64,000 bases of DNA from positions 62,001-126,000 of the forward strand of contig JAXMHB010000010.1 of NCBI GenBank assembly GCA_046346965.1. Reading direction: 5' to 3'. The number at the start of each line of letters is the position of its first letter. The stretch's first letter is position 1. Of this stretch, positions 24,712 to 35,492 are shown piece after piece. The position numbers were made by a program, and so were the translations under genes. This DNA is from JAXMHB01 sp046346965. GTDB lineage: Bacteria; Pseudomonadota; Gammaproteobacteria; Xanthomonadales; SZUA-5. Under the pieces are notes generated by a model that was not told where the DNA came from, ran no database searches, and saw only the letters and a list, made by a program, of their open reading frames with translations.

Positions 24712-25131
24712 ATGGCCCGCACTGCTGCCGATCTCGATCAACGCCTGCTGGACCTCATTACCAACGAGCGCATCAGCGATCAGTTCGAGCTGCAGGCGGC
24801 CTTGCACCGCCTCGGCCTGCATGTCAGTCAACCTACGCTATCACGGCATCTGACCCGGCTGGGGATCAACAAGCGCGGCGGCCGCTATGCGCCTCCCGGT
24901 GATGGTTCGCCCTCGGCGCTGGCGATCATCTCGGCGCCACCGAATCTGATCGTGCTGCGCACGCGCCCCGGCTTTGCCAATGCGGTCGCCGCGGTGCTCG
25001 ATCACCAACCGCTGCCTGGCCAGGCCGGCACCATTGCCGGCGACGACACGGTGTTCGTCGCGCTGGCCGAGGGCAATGCGCTGCAGACGCTGGTCGAGGC
25101 GGCACGCCTGCGCTTCCTCAGCGAGGGCTGA
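24712..25131 (+). CDS. argR: Arginine repressor
   Basis: A 139-residue regulator starting MARTAADLDQRLLDLI. The N-terminal winged helix includes QPTLSRHLTRLGINK, with the recognition helix in SQPTLSRHL. The C-terminal oligomerisation and arginine-binding domain includes TRPGFANAVAAVLDH and GTIAGDDTVFVAL. It is divergent from argD across the paired ARG box, so it probably regulates itself and the whole cluster in response to arginine. Confidence 0.93.
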   Translation: MARTAADLDQRLLDLITNERISDQFELQAALHRLGLHVSQPTLSRHLTRLGINKRGGRYAPPGDGSPSALAIISAPPNLIVLRTRPGFANAVAAVLDHQPLPGQAGTIAGDDTVFVALAEGNALQTLVEAARLRFLSEG

Positions 25132-25139
25132 CCCGCCGG

Positions 25140-25153
25140 TTGACTCAGGTCAA
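25140..25153. promoter_or_regulatory. TTGAC-N4-GTCAA inverted repeat before the V-ATPase operon
   Basis: TTGACTCAGGTCAA is a perfect inverted repeat 57 bases before the first ATPase gene. It has the form of a CRP/FNR-superfamily site (FNR consensus TTGAT-N4-ATCAA) with one change in each half. The regulator is not identified. Confidence 0.45.
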
Positions 25154-25209
25154 CCCTCCGCGGCAGGGATACCCCTACGCTAGGCGCGTCACCTTGCAGC
25201 GGAGGGGCT

Positions 25210-25533
25210 GTGAAGGAAGCGTCCGGGACCGAAGCTGCGGTGGATGCGGCCTTTGCCGCGGTGCTGCGCGCCGAGGCCGAGGCCCTGGGCGATATCGAGC
25301 GCAGCAAACTGGACGCTGCGGCAATGCTGGAGTCGGCTCGGCGTGAGTGCACGCGCATCGAACGGCGCAACGCCGAACGCCTCGCACGCTGGCTCGCGCT
25401 GCTGGAACTCAGGGCTCAACAAGCCATCGCCGACAGCCGGCAGGATCCACCAGCGCGCACCGAAGTCGATGCCAGCGCGCTGCCCGCGGTGGTCGATCAG
25501 GTCGCCGCGCAACTGACCGGCGGCCCGCCGTGA
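25210..25533 (+). CDS. V-type ATPase peripheral stalk subunit (G/H-like)
   Basis: A 107-residue, largely helical, charged protein starting with GTG after GGAGGGGCT. The stretch AEALGDIERSKLDAAAMLES and the alanine/arginine-rich coil fit the small peripheral-stalk subunit that pairs with subunit E. It is first in the operon, its stop overlapping the next start (GTGA). The assignment rests on composition, size and position rather than a catalytic motif. Confidence 0.6.
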   Translation: MKEASGTEAAVDAAFAAVLRAEAEALGDIERSKLDAAAMLESARRECTRIERRNAERLARWLALLELRAQQAIADSRQDPPARTEVDASALPAVVDQVAAQLTGGPP

Positions 25534-26135
25534 GCGCAGGCGACATCGACTACGCGCTGGTGCGTCTGCGCTGCCGACTGGCGGCCCGGCCCAGCCTCGA
25601 CGCCTGGACGCAGATCCGCCGTTTGCGCGCCACCGATGCGGTCTGGGCGGCGCTGCGTCAGTCCGGCGCCGCCGGCTGGCTGCAAGGCTTGAATGCTGAA
25701 CTATCGCCCCCTGCCCTCGAGGCCGGGCTGCTCCGCAATTGGCGGGCGCAACTGCTGCAGATCGCTGCCTGGCTTCCGCCCGACTGGCATCCCCTGCTGT
25801 CGCGCTGCGCGGATGGCGCGCAGCAACCCTGGCTGCCGCTACGCTGGCTGGCGGACCTGCAACAGCAGCTGCCCAAGCTCGACGCCGATGCGCGGGCCGA
25901 GAGCGATCGCCTGGTGCGGGCACTTCGGACCCATATACAGAGCTTCAGCAGCGCCGCCGCCGGCAACGGCTGGCCGCTGCGCGAGTCATTGCAAGCCATG
26001 CTGGAGCACGCCAACGCTGGTCAGCCGCTGAGCGCCGTGACGCTGCTGCGCGGCCTGGTGCTGCTGGCGCTCGATTACGAGCGCCTGCGCGGCGAGCTGC
26101 TGCGGCGGGCCTGCGCGCTGGAGCAGGCGGCATGA
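25530..26135 (+). CDS. V-type ATPase subunit C-like (AC39-type)
   Basis: A 201-residue soluble helical protein starting with GTG at 25530, overlapping the previous stop by four bases. DYALVRLRCRLAARPSLDA and the leucine-rich helices are compatible with the AC39/NtpC subunit that links the central stalk to the membrane ring. The protein is shorter than typical AC39 (about 330 residues), which is seen in divergent bacterial operons. Identity is inferred mainly from gene order (stalk, C, I, K, F, E, A, B, D). Confidence 0.55.
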   Translation: MSAGDIDYALVRLRCRLAARPSLDAWTQIRRLRATDAVWAALRQSGAAGWLQGLNAELSPPALEAGLLRNWRAQLLQIAAWLPPDWHPLLSRCADGAQQPWLPLRWLADLQQQLPKLDADARAESDRLVRALRTHIQSFSSAAAGNGWPLRESLQAMLEHANAGQPLSAVTLLRGLVLLALDYERLRGELLRRACALEQAA

Positions 26136-27925
26136 TGCGTCCACGCGCGGCGTGCTGGTTCGAGGCGGTCGCGGCCCGCGCCGATGCGACGCGTGTGCTC
26201 GAAGCACTGGCGGCCACCGGCGCCGTGGAACTGGAAGCCGAGCCCGATTGCGCGCCGTTGGCCGAATGGCGCGAGTTGGCGCCCGGCCTGGCCGAGTACG
26301 CCGCGCTGGCCGCCCGCTATGCGCAGCATTGGCCGGCCGCAGCGGCCTCCGGCCCCTGCCCGCAAGCGCCGCTCGACATGCTGACGGAGGGCCTGCAGGC
26401 GCTGAATCGCTGGGTGCAGCAGTGCGAACCGCTGTTGGCGCAACTGCATACGCTGGCCGAGCACGAACAGGCGCGGGCGCGTTGGCTGTCGGCGCTGCAA
26501 GACTGGCAACCGCAGGCGGAACTGGTGCCGGCGCAACTGTACGGCGCAGGGCCCGTGCTGGCCTGCTGCCTGCTGTCGGACCCCGCCATCGCCGAGGGCG
26601 GTTTGCTGCGAGTGATCCCCCATGCCGATGGCCGAGCGTCGGCCTTGTGGCTGGCACCCCGGGCGCAGGTCGAGGCGCTGCTGGCGCGGCCAGCCGGCGC
26701 CGCCGGCCGCGCACTCGCCACGCCCGACTGGCTGCCAGCCGACTGGGCTGACCTCGAGGCCGCCGCAGAGGCGGTGCGCACGCGCCTGCAGGCCGAGACC
26801 AGCGCGCTGCAAGCCGCCATCGATTCCTGCAGTCAGGCGCTGGGACTGGCCGAGGTACAGGCGAATCTGCTGCGACTGCGCTGGGTGTGCGAGAACGTGC
26901 GTGGGCTCAGCGCCAGCGACTGGTTGGTGCGCATTCGTGGCTGGACCAGTCAGCCGGCGGCGCTGGAAGCTGCGCTGGATGCCAGCCAGACCCGCGCGCT
27001 GCTGCGTTTCCCGCGCGCACCGGAGATCGCGCCGCCGCTGCTGTATGCCAATCCGCGCTGGGCGCAACCCTTCGAGGTGTTCGCCCGTGCTTTCGGCGTG
27101 CCGGGTAGCCTGGAGGCCGATCCGACCACCGTGGTGGCGCTGGTGGCGCCGCTGCTGTTCGGCTACATGTTCGGCGACATCGGTCAGGGCGCCGTGATCC
27201 TGCTGCTCGGTCTGTGGCTGCGCCAGCGCTTTCCGATCGCGCGCATGGCGATCACCGGCGGCGCCGCGGCAATGGCCTTCGGCTGGCTGTTCGGATCGGT
27301 GTTCACGCTGGAACACTGGGTCGCGCCACTGTGGCTGCATCCGCTGGACCAGCCACTGATGGTGCTGGCCGTTCCGCTCGCTGCCGGTACGCTGTTGCTG
27401 CTGACCGGACTGACGCTCAATCTGCTGGCGGCCTGGTGGCAGCGCAAGCTGGTGCTCTGGTGTCGGCACGATCTGCCCGGCGTGTTGGGCTATCTGGGCG
27501 CGCTGATCTGGCTGCTGCATCCCTTCGGTGGCTACCTGCTTGCGCTGGCGCTGGCGCTGGCCATGCTCGGTCCCGGCGTGCACGAGCGCCGTCTCAGCGC
27601 CGCCGTGGCCGGCCTCAGCCTGTGGCTGGAACACACGCTGCAACTGCTGATCAACACGCTGTCCTTCGCACGCGTGGGCGCCTTTGCGCTGGCCCACGCC
27701 GGTCTGTCGAGCGCCGTCGTCATGCTCGCCACCGGTACCGCCTGGTGGGCACAGATCCTGATTTTGATCGCCGGCAACCTGCTGATCCTCACCCTCGAAG
27801 CGCTGGTGGTTTCGATTCAAACCACGCGCTTGCTGCTGTTCGAGTTCTTCACGCGCTTTCTTACCGGCAGCGGCAGACCGTTTCTGCCACTGCCCTTGCC
27901 GCCCTCTGCCCGCCCTGCCACCTGA
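26132..27925 (+). CDS. ntpI: V-type ATPase subunit I (a subunit)
   Basis: A 597-residue protein: a soluble N-terminal half (to about residue 320) and a C-terminal half with about seven membrane segments. PLLFGYMFGDIGQGAVILL and LINTLSFARVGAFALAHAGL are diagnostic of subunit I, whose conserved arginine (in SFARVGAFAL) faces the ring glutamate. It forms the half-channels for ion passage. The ATG at 26132 overlaps the previous stop (ATGA). The longer frame upstream reads through the C subunit and is rejected. Confidence 0.9.
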   Translation: MMRPRAACWFEAVAARADATRVLEALAATGAVELEAEPDCAPLAEWRELAPGLAEYAALAARYAQHWPAAAASGPCPQAPLDMLTEGLQALNRWVQQCEPLLAQLHTLAEHEQARARWLSALQDWQPQAELVPAQLYGAGPVLACCLLSDPAIAEGGLLRVIPHADGRASALWLAPRAQVEALLARPAGAAGRALATPDWLPADWADLEAAAEAVRTRLQAETSALQAAIDSCSQALGLAEVQANLLRLRWVCENVRGLSASDWLVRIRGWTSQPAALEAALDASQTRALLRFPRAPEIAPPLLYANPRWAQPFEVFARAFGVPGSLEADPTTVVALVAPLLFGYMFGDIGQGAVILLLGLWLRQRFPIARMAITGGAAAMAFGWLFGSVFTLEHWVAPLWLHPLDQPLMVLAVPLAAGTLLLLTGLTLNLLAAWWQRKLVLWCRHDLPGVLGYLGALIWLLHPFGGYLLALALALAMLGPGVHERRLSAAVAGLSLWLEHTLQLLINTLSFARVGAFALAHAGLSSAVVMLATGTAWWAQILILIAGNLLILTLEALVVSIQTTRLLLFEFFTRFLTGSGRPFLPLPLPPSARPAT

Positions 27926-27937
27926 AGGAATGACTCC

Positions 27938-28300
27938 ATGGCCGCCCACGCTGCGCAAGTCCAAACCGGCGCCTTGAAGCGCTGGTTCATCGTCCTCGCC
28001 ACGCTGTCGCTGCTGGCCACGCTATTGCTGACGCAACAGGTGGCGATGGCCGAGACCGCAGCAGCCACCAGCGTCGACAGCACGGCGATGGCCTGGGCCT
28101 TCGTGGCCGCGGCGATCGCCACCGGCGCGTCCTCGCTGGGCGCCGGCATTGCCGTTGCGCGCGTCGGCACCGCGGCGGTCGGGGCGCTGGCCGAAAAGCC
28201 CGAACTGTTCGGACGCCTGTTGATCTTCGTCGGTCTGGCCGAGGGCATCGCGATCTACGGCCTGATCGTGTCGATCCTGATCCTGAACCGGCTGGCATGA
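27938..28300 (+). CDS. ntpK: V-type ATPase subunit K (membrane ring c subunit)
   Basis: A 120-residue membrane protein. After an N-terminal hydrophobic segment (about residues 15-38), it has one hairpin: AWAFVAAAIATGASSLGAGIA and LLIFVGLAEGIAIYGLIVS. The ion-binding glutamate is E102 in GLAEGIAIYG. The single hairpin is bacterial-F-type-sized rather than the doubled eukaryotic form. The sequence shown does not settle whether protons or sodium are carried. It overlaps the next gene by ATGA. Confidence 0.9.
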   Translation: MAAHAAQVQTGALKRWFIVLATLSLLATLLLTQQVAMAETAAATSVDSTAMAWAFVAAAIATGASSLGAGIAVARVGTAAVGALAEKPELFGRLLIFVGLAEGIAIYGLIVSILILNRLA

Positions 28301-28593
28301 TCCGCGTGGTCTACATCGGCGATGGCGTGCGCGCCGCCGGCTGGCGGCTGGCGGGAGTGGAGACACGCGCGGCCGACGACGCGACCGCGCTGCGTGCGCT
28401 GCTGGCGCAACTCGATCCCGCGCGCCTCGATCTGATCCTGATCGAAGCCGCCTGCGCGGACTGGCTGGACCCGGCGGAAGCGCAGGCCTTGCAGGCACGC
28501 TTGCGGCCGTTGTGTCTGCTGCTGCCGGACGATCTGACGCAAACGCCGGATCTGCTGCAGCGCGTGCGCGCCCAGTTGGGGATGAGCGCATGA
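28297..28593 (+). CDS. ntpF: V-type ATPase subunit F
   Basis: A 98-residue protein starting MIRVVYIGDGVRAAGWRLAGV, the typical N-terminal strand-loop of subunit F, a central stalk protein of Rossmann-like fold. It overlaps both neighbours by four bases, consistent with tight coupling. Length matches the family (about 100). Confidence 0.8.
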   Translation: MIRVVYIGDGVRAAGWRLAGVETRAADDATALRALLAQLDPARLDLILIEAACADWLDPAEAQALQARLRPLCLLLPDDLTQTPDLLQRVRAQLGMSA

Positions 28594-29171
28594 ACGCCGA
28601 CGAGCGCGCCAGCGCGCTGCTGCAACTGATTCACGCCGGGCGCGACGAGCGCCAGCAGGCGCTGCTGCTGACGGCCCGAACGCAGGCGGCCGAGCTCAAG
28701 CGTCAGGCCCACGCCCAGGCGCGGCAGCGCGTACGCGAGGCGCTGGCCGCCGCGCGCACGCGCCTGCAGGCCAAAGTGGCGCTGGCGCAGGCCCAACAGC
28801 AGACGCGGCAACGACTGGCCACGCAATCGCAGCGCGTGCACACCTTGGCCGCAGCCCTCGCGCAATTGCCGGACGCCCTGCAGCGGCGCTGGGCCGACGC
28901 GAGCGCGCAGGCGCTCTGGATCAGCCACGCGGTCGACGCTGCACAGCGCCAGTTGGGGGGCGAGCGTTGGCAAATCCGCTGCGCGCCGGGCGTCGACGCC
29001 TGGCCGGCAAGCGTCCCCGCTGACGCCGAAATGGTGGTCGACGCCGGACTGCGCGCCGGGCTGCGCATCAGCGCCGGCGCCAACTGCGTAGACGCCACCT
29101 TGGCTGGATTGTTGGCCGATACCGATAGCGTGGCCGCGCTGCTGCTCGGCGCGCTGGGAGCGTCTGCATGA
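28590..29171 (+). CDS. ntpE: V-type ATPase subunit E
   Basis: A 193-residue protein starting MNADERASALLQLI, with a long charged N-terminal helix (AAELKRQAHAQARQRVREAL) and a globular C-terminal part. This fits the peripheral stalk subunit E that pairs with the G/H-like subunit. The ATG at 28590 overlaps the subunit F stop; a longer upstream frame lies inside subunit F and is rejected. Confidence 0.8.
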   Translation: MNADERASALLQLIHAGRDERQQALLLTARTQAAELKRQAHAQARQRVREALAAARTRLQAKVALAQAQQQTRQRLATQSQRVHTLAAALAQLPDALQRRWADASAQALWISHAVDAAQRQLGGERWQIRCAPGVDAWPASVPADAEMVVDAGLRAGLRISAGANCVDATLAGLLADTDSVAALLLGALGASA

Positions 29172-30920
29172 GCACCGCACGGGTGACTTGGGTGTCGGGC
29201 CCGGTGCTGCGGGCGCACTGCAGCGGCGCCTTCGCGTTGCGTGAGGCGGTCACCGTCGGCAGCGAGGCGCTGCTGGGCGAGGTCGTCCGCATCGACGGCG
29301 ACGAAATCCTCGTGCAGGTATACGAGGACACGACCGGATTGCGTCCCGGCGTCGCCATCCACGGTAGCGGCATGCCGCTGGCGGTGCCGCTCGGACCCGG
29401 CTTGCTGGGCGGCATGTACGACGGCCTGCTGCGACCGCTAGGCGTGCACGCCGATGGCCACGTGCGCGCCGGCATGGCGCAGCAGAGCGCTTCCGATCAG
29501 CGCTTTGACTGGGAGCCGGCCGTCGAGAGCGGTCAGTCGGTCGAGCCCGGCAGCACGCTGGGGCGCGTACGTGCGCCGGGCGGGCCCTGGCAGCCGGTAC
29601 TGTGCCCGCCCGATTGCGCCGGGACGCTGGAGCAAGTCGCCGCCGCGGGCCCGTGGCGCGACAGCGATCCGCTGGCAGAACTGATCGACGCCGCCGGCGA
29701 TCCGCGCGCGATCGCCATGCGCCAGTTGTGGCCGGTGCGCGTGCCACGACCGGTGCGCCGGCGCCTGCCCAGCGATACGCCGCTGGTCACCGGTCAACGC
29801 ATCCTCGACGCGCTATTCCCGATTGCGCTCGGTGGCAAGGCCGCCATCCCCGGCGGTTTCGGCACCGGCAAAACCGTGCTGCTGGAAGCCTTGGCGCGCG
29901 GCTGCAGCGCCGACGTGATCGTTTATCTGGGCTGCGGCGAGCGTGGCAACGAGATCGCCGGCGTGCTGGAGGAGTTTCCGCAGCTCAAGGACCCGCGCAC
30001 CGGCCTGCCGCTGATGCAGCGCACGGTGATCATCGCCAACACTTCGAACATGCCGGTCGCGGCGCGCGAGGCCAGCATCTACACGGCGGTCACGGTGGCC
30101 GAGTATTTCCGCGATCAGGGCCTGCATGTGGCGCTGATGGCCGACTCCACCAGTCGCTGGGCCGAGGCGCTGCGCGAGGTCTCTGGCCGCTTTGGCGAAC
30201 TCCCCGGCGAAGGTGGCTATCCGGCCTACCTGGCCAGTCGCCTGGCCGATTTCTACGAGCGTGCAGCACGCGTGGAAACGCTCGGCGGTGGCGAGGGATC
30301 GGTCACGCTGATCGGCGCCATCAGTCCGCCCTCGGGCGATCTGTCCGAGCCCGTCACCAGCCACACCAAGTGCTATGTCAAAGCCTTCTGGACGCTGGAC
30401 GTGCGGCGCGCGCAAGCGCGTGCCTATCCGGCCGTGCATCCGCTGCAGTCCTACTCCGAGGACGCGCGCGATCTGCAGGCTTGGTGGGCGGCGGCCGGCA
30501 GCGACCAGTGGTGGGCGCTGCGCAAGCGCTTCCTGGAATTGCTGGAGGAACAGGCGCGGCTGCAGCGGATGGCGCGCATTATCGGCACCGACGCCCTGCC
30601 CGCGCGCCAGCAACTGCTGCTGCTGTCAGCCGAGCTGCTCGACGAGGGCTTCCTGCGGCAGTCGGCCTTCTCGGCTATCGACCGCGTCGCGCATCCGGCC
30701 AAGCAGGCGCAGATGATGCATCTGCTGGCACACTGGATGGATCTGGCCGAGCGCGCGCTGCAGTCCGGCGTGGCGCTGCGGACGCTGGCAGCGATGCCGG
30801 CCGTGCGCAGCCTGAAACGCATGGGCGAGGAACTCGCCAACGACGACGCCGCCGGATTCGCCGCGCTGCGTGCCCGGGTGGAATCGGATTTCGACGCGCT
30901 ACAGGCGCCTGGAGGGGCAG

Positions 30921-30943
<23 letters not shown>
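29168..30943 (+). CDS. ntpA: V-type ATPase catalytic subunit A
   Basis: The 591-residue catalytic subunit hydrolyses or makes ATP in the V1 head. The P-loop is GGFGTGKT (residues 229-236, K235), a variant of the more usual GAFGCGKT. YLGCGERGNEIAGVLEEFP, MADSTSRWAEALREVSGR and EGGYPAYLASRL follow, all family signatures. It overlaps the E subunit by four bases and runs 23 bases into subunit B. Confidence 0.95.
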
Positions 30944-32299
<1,356 letters not shown>

Positions 32300-32303
<4 letters not shown>

Positions 32304-32902
32304 ACAGCACCCTCGCCACCCGTAGCGCCTGGCTGGAACTGCGCGAGGAAATGCACTCGATGCGCGAGGGCTACACCTTCTTGGACGAAAAATGCCTGCT
32401 GCTGGCGGGCGCAACGCTGCGCGAACTGCAGCGCTTCGAGCAGATCTGGCAGCAGTATCGGGCGCAGGCCGAGCGCGCCCACCGCAGCCTGGACGCCGCG
32501 CTGGGCCGGCATGGACTCGACGGTTTGACGCACTACCCGCTGGCCGAGCCGGACGACGATGCCGTGCTGTCGGTGCGCACGCAGTCGGTCATGGGCGTCA
32601 CACTGGTCGAGGCCAGCGGTCAGCAGCCGCCGCCGGCGCCGCGCTGGCCAGAGGTGCGCACGCCCGAGGCCGCCGCCTGCGCGCAGGCTTACGCCGACTG
32701 GCTGCAAAGCGCGATCCAGCTGGCGGCGGTCAGCGGCAATCTCGAACGCCTGTATGCCGAATACCGGCGCACCGCACGGCGCGCCCGCGCGCTCGACAGC
32801 GTGCTGTTGCCGGAACTCGCCAGCGCCGTCGCCGTCATCGGCGGCGAACTGGAGGAATTGGAGCGCGAAGACGCGATCCTGATGCGTGGCCGCACAGGCT
32901 GA
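32300..32902 (+). CDS. ntpD: V-type ATPase subunit D
   Basis: The 200-residue central rotor subunit, with long coiled helices at both ends. The start MNSTLATRSAWLELREEM and the C-terminal GNLERLYAEYRRTARRARAL with VLLPEL match subunit D. It overlaps ntpB and is the last clear ATPase gene; the next gene follows two bases after its stop and is probably co-transcribed. Confidence 0.85.
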
Positions 32903-32904
32903 GC

Positions 32905-33357
32905 ATGGAGGTCACGCGTTCGGCCCTGGTCAATCTGCCGATCGAGGCCGTCTTCGACCTGATCGAGCACGCCGAGCACTATCCCGAGTTCCTGCCCTGG
33001 TGCACAGACGCCGAGATCCAGGCGCGCAGCGCCGAGCAGGTGCGCGCGCGGGTGGGCTTCGGCTATGGCGGACTGCGCGCGCACATGGACACCACCGTGC
33101 ACAAGGACTATCCGCACCGCATGCGCGTGGAAGTCCACGGCCGGCCGTTTGAACGCTTTCAGGGCGAATGGCAGTTGAGCCCGCTGGGCGCCGGCTGCCG
33201 CATCGAGTTCCGCGTGCAATGCGCCATCAACGACCCGGTCTGGGACGCCCTGCTGCAACTGGCGGCGCAGCTGATCGCCGATCGCCTGGTCGCGGCATTC
33301 CTGAAGCGCGCCCGCGCGACCATCGCGCCGCTGCCGCCGAGCGTCCCGGCCGGCTGA
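32905..33357 (+). CDS. ratA: RatA/Coq10-like START-domain protein
   Basis: A 150-residue protein starting MEVTRSALVNLPIEAVFDLI, with EHAEHYPEFLPWCTDAEI and HGRPFERFQGEWQL. This is the SRPBCC fold of Coq10 and of the RatA (YfjG) proteins, which bind ubiquinone-like lipids; the toxin role proposed for RatA in E. coli is not assumed here. It starts two bases after the subunit D stop and may be expressed with the ATPase genes. Confidence 0.85.
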   Translation: MEVTRSALVNLPIEAVFDLIEHAEHYPEFLPWCTDAEIQARSAEQVRARVGFGYGGLRAHMDTTVHKDYPHRMRVEVHGRPFERFQGEWQLSPLGAGCRIEFRVQCAINDPVWDALLQLAAQLIADRLVAAFLKRARATIAPLPPSVPAG

Positions 33358-33422
33358 TCCGCCATGCAACCGGCCGCCGCGTCACTGTCTCTATCGGCAC
33401 TTCTCCCCTTTAGAGCACGACA

Positions 33423-34886
33423 ATGCACAGCCCCGCGCGCTGGCTGCTGCCGCTGCTGGCCTACTGCCCACTCGTTTGCTGCGCCTGCAGCGAGACCGAT
33501 GACTACCGGGTGCGGATCGACGCGAAGCTGCGCTACGCCGAGGTCCGTGCCTCGCTCTGCCTGCACAGCGATACGCTGTCGATGTTCGATGTCGAACCGG
33601 TCCCGGGCCTGCCCAATGGACACTTCGATCTGGTCGAGGATCTGCAGATCCGTGATGCCCACGGCAGCGTACTCGATGCGCAGAACCTGGGTTCGGGCGA
33701 CCTTCGAGTCGCTGGCGATCAACGCATCACTCTCCAGTACCGGGTGCGCCTGGAGCACGCCCGCTACACCTGGCCGGCCGGCTTGGAAGAAGTTGCGTAC
33801 CACACCGACGAAGGCCTGCTGATCGGCGGCTCGCGCCTGTTCTTCGTCGACGGCGAGGTACCCAGCCAGCAGCCGATCCGGGTCCGTTTCGAGCTGCCAC
33901 GCGGATGGCAGGCGCACACGCCGTGGCCCGGCGCGGCGCAACCCATGCAGTTCCTGCCCGAATCGCGGCGCGATCTGCTCAACAACGTGGTGTTTCTCGG
34001 CACTGCCCACGCCCAGACCTTCGAGGCCGATGGCATCCGCATCGAACTGGTGTTGGGCCAGCGCTATCGCGCGCAGGCGGCGCGCTTCATCGAAATCCTG
34101 CGCACGCAGCTGCACAGCTACACCGAGCTGTTCCAGGGCCCGCCGCGCACCCGGCGCTACCTGATCGTCATCAACGAGGGCGCCAGTGGCGACGGCGGCG
34201 CGTTCGCCGGCAGTTTCAGCCAATACATCGCTGGCGATGCCGATCGCCTGAACGAGGTGAACTGGGCACACACACTGGCGCACGAACTGCTGCATTTCTG
34301 GAATGGGCTCTCGCTGGTGCCGGCCGATCCGCGCGAGGAGTGGTTCAAGGAAGGCGTCACCGACTACCTGACGATCGCCACGATGGCGCGCAACGGTCTG
34401 ATCGACCAGACGCTGCTGATGAAGCGCCTGGAGAATCTGGCGCGACGGTACCGGATGGCGCGCATGCTGCAAGGCACGCATCTGAGCCTGCGTGCGGCCG
34501 GCGCCGACAAACAGCGTCAGCGCATGTTGATCTACGGTGGTGGCGCCCTGGTGGCGCTGGCGCTGGACGCACGCTTGCGTGAGGTCAGCGAGGATCGGCT
34601 GTCGCTGGCCAGTCTGATGGCAGCCATGCATCAGGCCTACGGTCAGACCGGGCAGCCCTACACCTTGGCGGACATCGAGCGCCTCGCGCGCACGCTGAGC
34701 GGCGTCGATTTCCACGACTTCTTTGCCGCCAGCGTCGACAGCACCGACGAGCTCGACCTGCGCGCCAGCCTGCGGTCCCTGGGTCTGCGCCTCGACAGCT
34801 TCATGGATGAGGCCTACATCGCCCCCGATCCCGCCGCCGACCCAGCCGCACAGCGGCGCTTCCGCGAGGTCTTCGTGCCAGGTTGA
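33423..34886 (+). CDS. M61-like exported zinc metallopeptidase
   Basis: A 487-residue protein with an N-terminal signal (a possible lipobox-like VCCAC). The catalytic zinc motif HELLH begins near residue 287, followed 18 residues later by a glutamate in EEWFKEGVTDYL. This is the HExxH-x18-E pattern of gluzincins of the M61 (glycyl aminopeptidase) group. The N-terminal half is beta-rich, as in that family. It should act in the periplasm. The substrate is unknown. Confidence 0.8.
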   Translation: MHSPARWLLPLLAYCPLVCCACSETDDYRVRIDAKLRYAEVRASLCLHSDTLSMFDVEPVPGLPNGHFDLVEDLQIRDAHGSVLDAQNLGSGDLRVAGDQRITLQYRVRLEHARYTWPAGLEEVAYHTDEGLLIGGSRLFFVDGEVPSQQPIRVRFELPRGWQAHTPWPGAAQPMQFLPESRRDLLNNVVFLGTAHAQTFEADGIRIELVLGQRYRAQAARFIEILRTQLHSYTELFQGPPRTRRYLIVINEGASGDGGAFAGSFSQYIAGDADRLNEVNWAHTLAHELLHFWNGLSLVPADPREEWFKEGVTDYLTIATMARNGLIDQTLLMKRLENLARRYRMARMLQGTHLSLRAAGADKQRQRMLIYGGGALVALALDARLREVSEDRLSLASLMAAMHQAYGQTGQPYTLADIERLARTLSGVDFHDFFAASVDSTDELDLRASLRSLGLRLDSFMDEAYIAPDPAADPAAQRRFREVFVPG

Positions 34887-34941
34887 AGCGTCGGCCACGC
34901 GGGGCACGCGGCATACTGGGTGCTCCTGACGGGAGCATTGC

Positions 34942-35343
34942 ATGGTCAGCGGTCACTGCAACTGCGGCGCGGTGCGCTACGAGGCGGATGTGGACGTTTC
35001 TGACGTCTACGTCTGCCACTGTTCGATCTGCCGACGCTTCACCGGCGCCGGCAGCATCGCCGTGGTCGTCGTTCCGCGATCCGCCTTCCGTTGGCTGTCG
35101 GGCAGCGCGGAGATCAGTCGCTGGAAAAAGCCGGACGCGGACTGGGAAGCGTGCTTCTGCCGCTGCTGCGGCTCGGCCATTCCAGGCGACAACGATGCCT
35201 CGACGGTGTACCTCCCAGCCGGTTCGATCAGCACTGGCGGCGAGCGGCTACGCGTCGCTCACCATCTGTACGTGGATTCCAAAGCCGGATGGGAGCAGAT
35301 CGGCGATCAGGGTGAGCAACACGCCGAAGGTTTGCGACGCTGA
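34942..35343 (+). CDS. GFA family zinc protein
   Basis: A 133-residue protein with the cysteines of the glutathione-dependent formaldehyde-activating (GFA) fold: GHCNCGAVRYEA, then YVCHCSICRRFTG and ACFCRCCGSAI. Two zinc sites are expected. The name reflects the first member; most homologues have no proven activity. It is convergent with pspC across a terminator. Confidence 0.85.
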   Translation: MVSGHCNCGAVRYEADVDVSDVYVCHCSICRRFTGAGSIAVVVVPRSAFRWLSGSAEISRWKKPDADWEACFCRCCGSAIPGDNDASTVYLPAGSISTGGERLRVAHHLYVDSKAGWEQIGDQGEQHAEGLRR

Positions 35344-35444
35344 GCCCGACGCGCCGCGGATCCGTCTGCTGGCAGCGGCGGATGCGCATCTTGGCCAAGG
35401 GATCGACAGCAAGACCCAGGCGCTAGGCGCATCCCCAACAAAAA

Positions 35445-35466
35445 GCCCCGGGGGTCGCCCGGGGCT
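35445..35466. terminator. Bidirectional terminator between GFA gene and pspC
   Basis: GCCCCGGG and CCCGGGGC form a stem, with an A-rich run before it (AACAAAAA) and TTGTTT after it. It can serve both the + strand gene ending at 35343 and the minus-strand gene ending at 35493. Confidence 0.75.
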
Positions 35467-35492
35467 TGTTTGGACCGCATGGAACGGCGTGT

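Noticed and set aside
26075..27964. A 629-codon frame opposite the ATPase subunit I gene
   Set aside because: Glutamine- and arginine-rich antisense shadow with no recognised motif; the + strand protein is clear.
32905..33357. RatA as a toxin of a toxin-antitoxin pair
   Set aside because: No RatB-type partner gene lies beside it, and the fold fits Coq10-like lipid binding. Only the domain is annotated.
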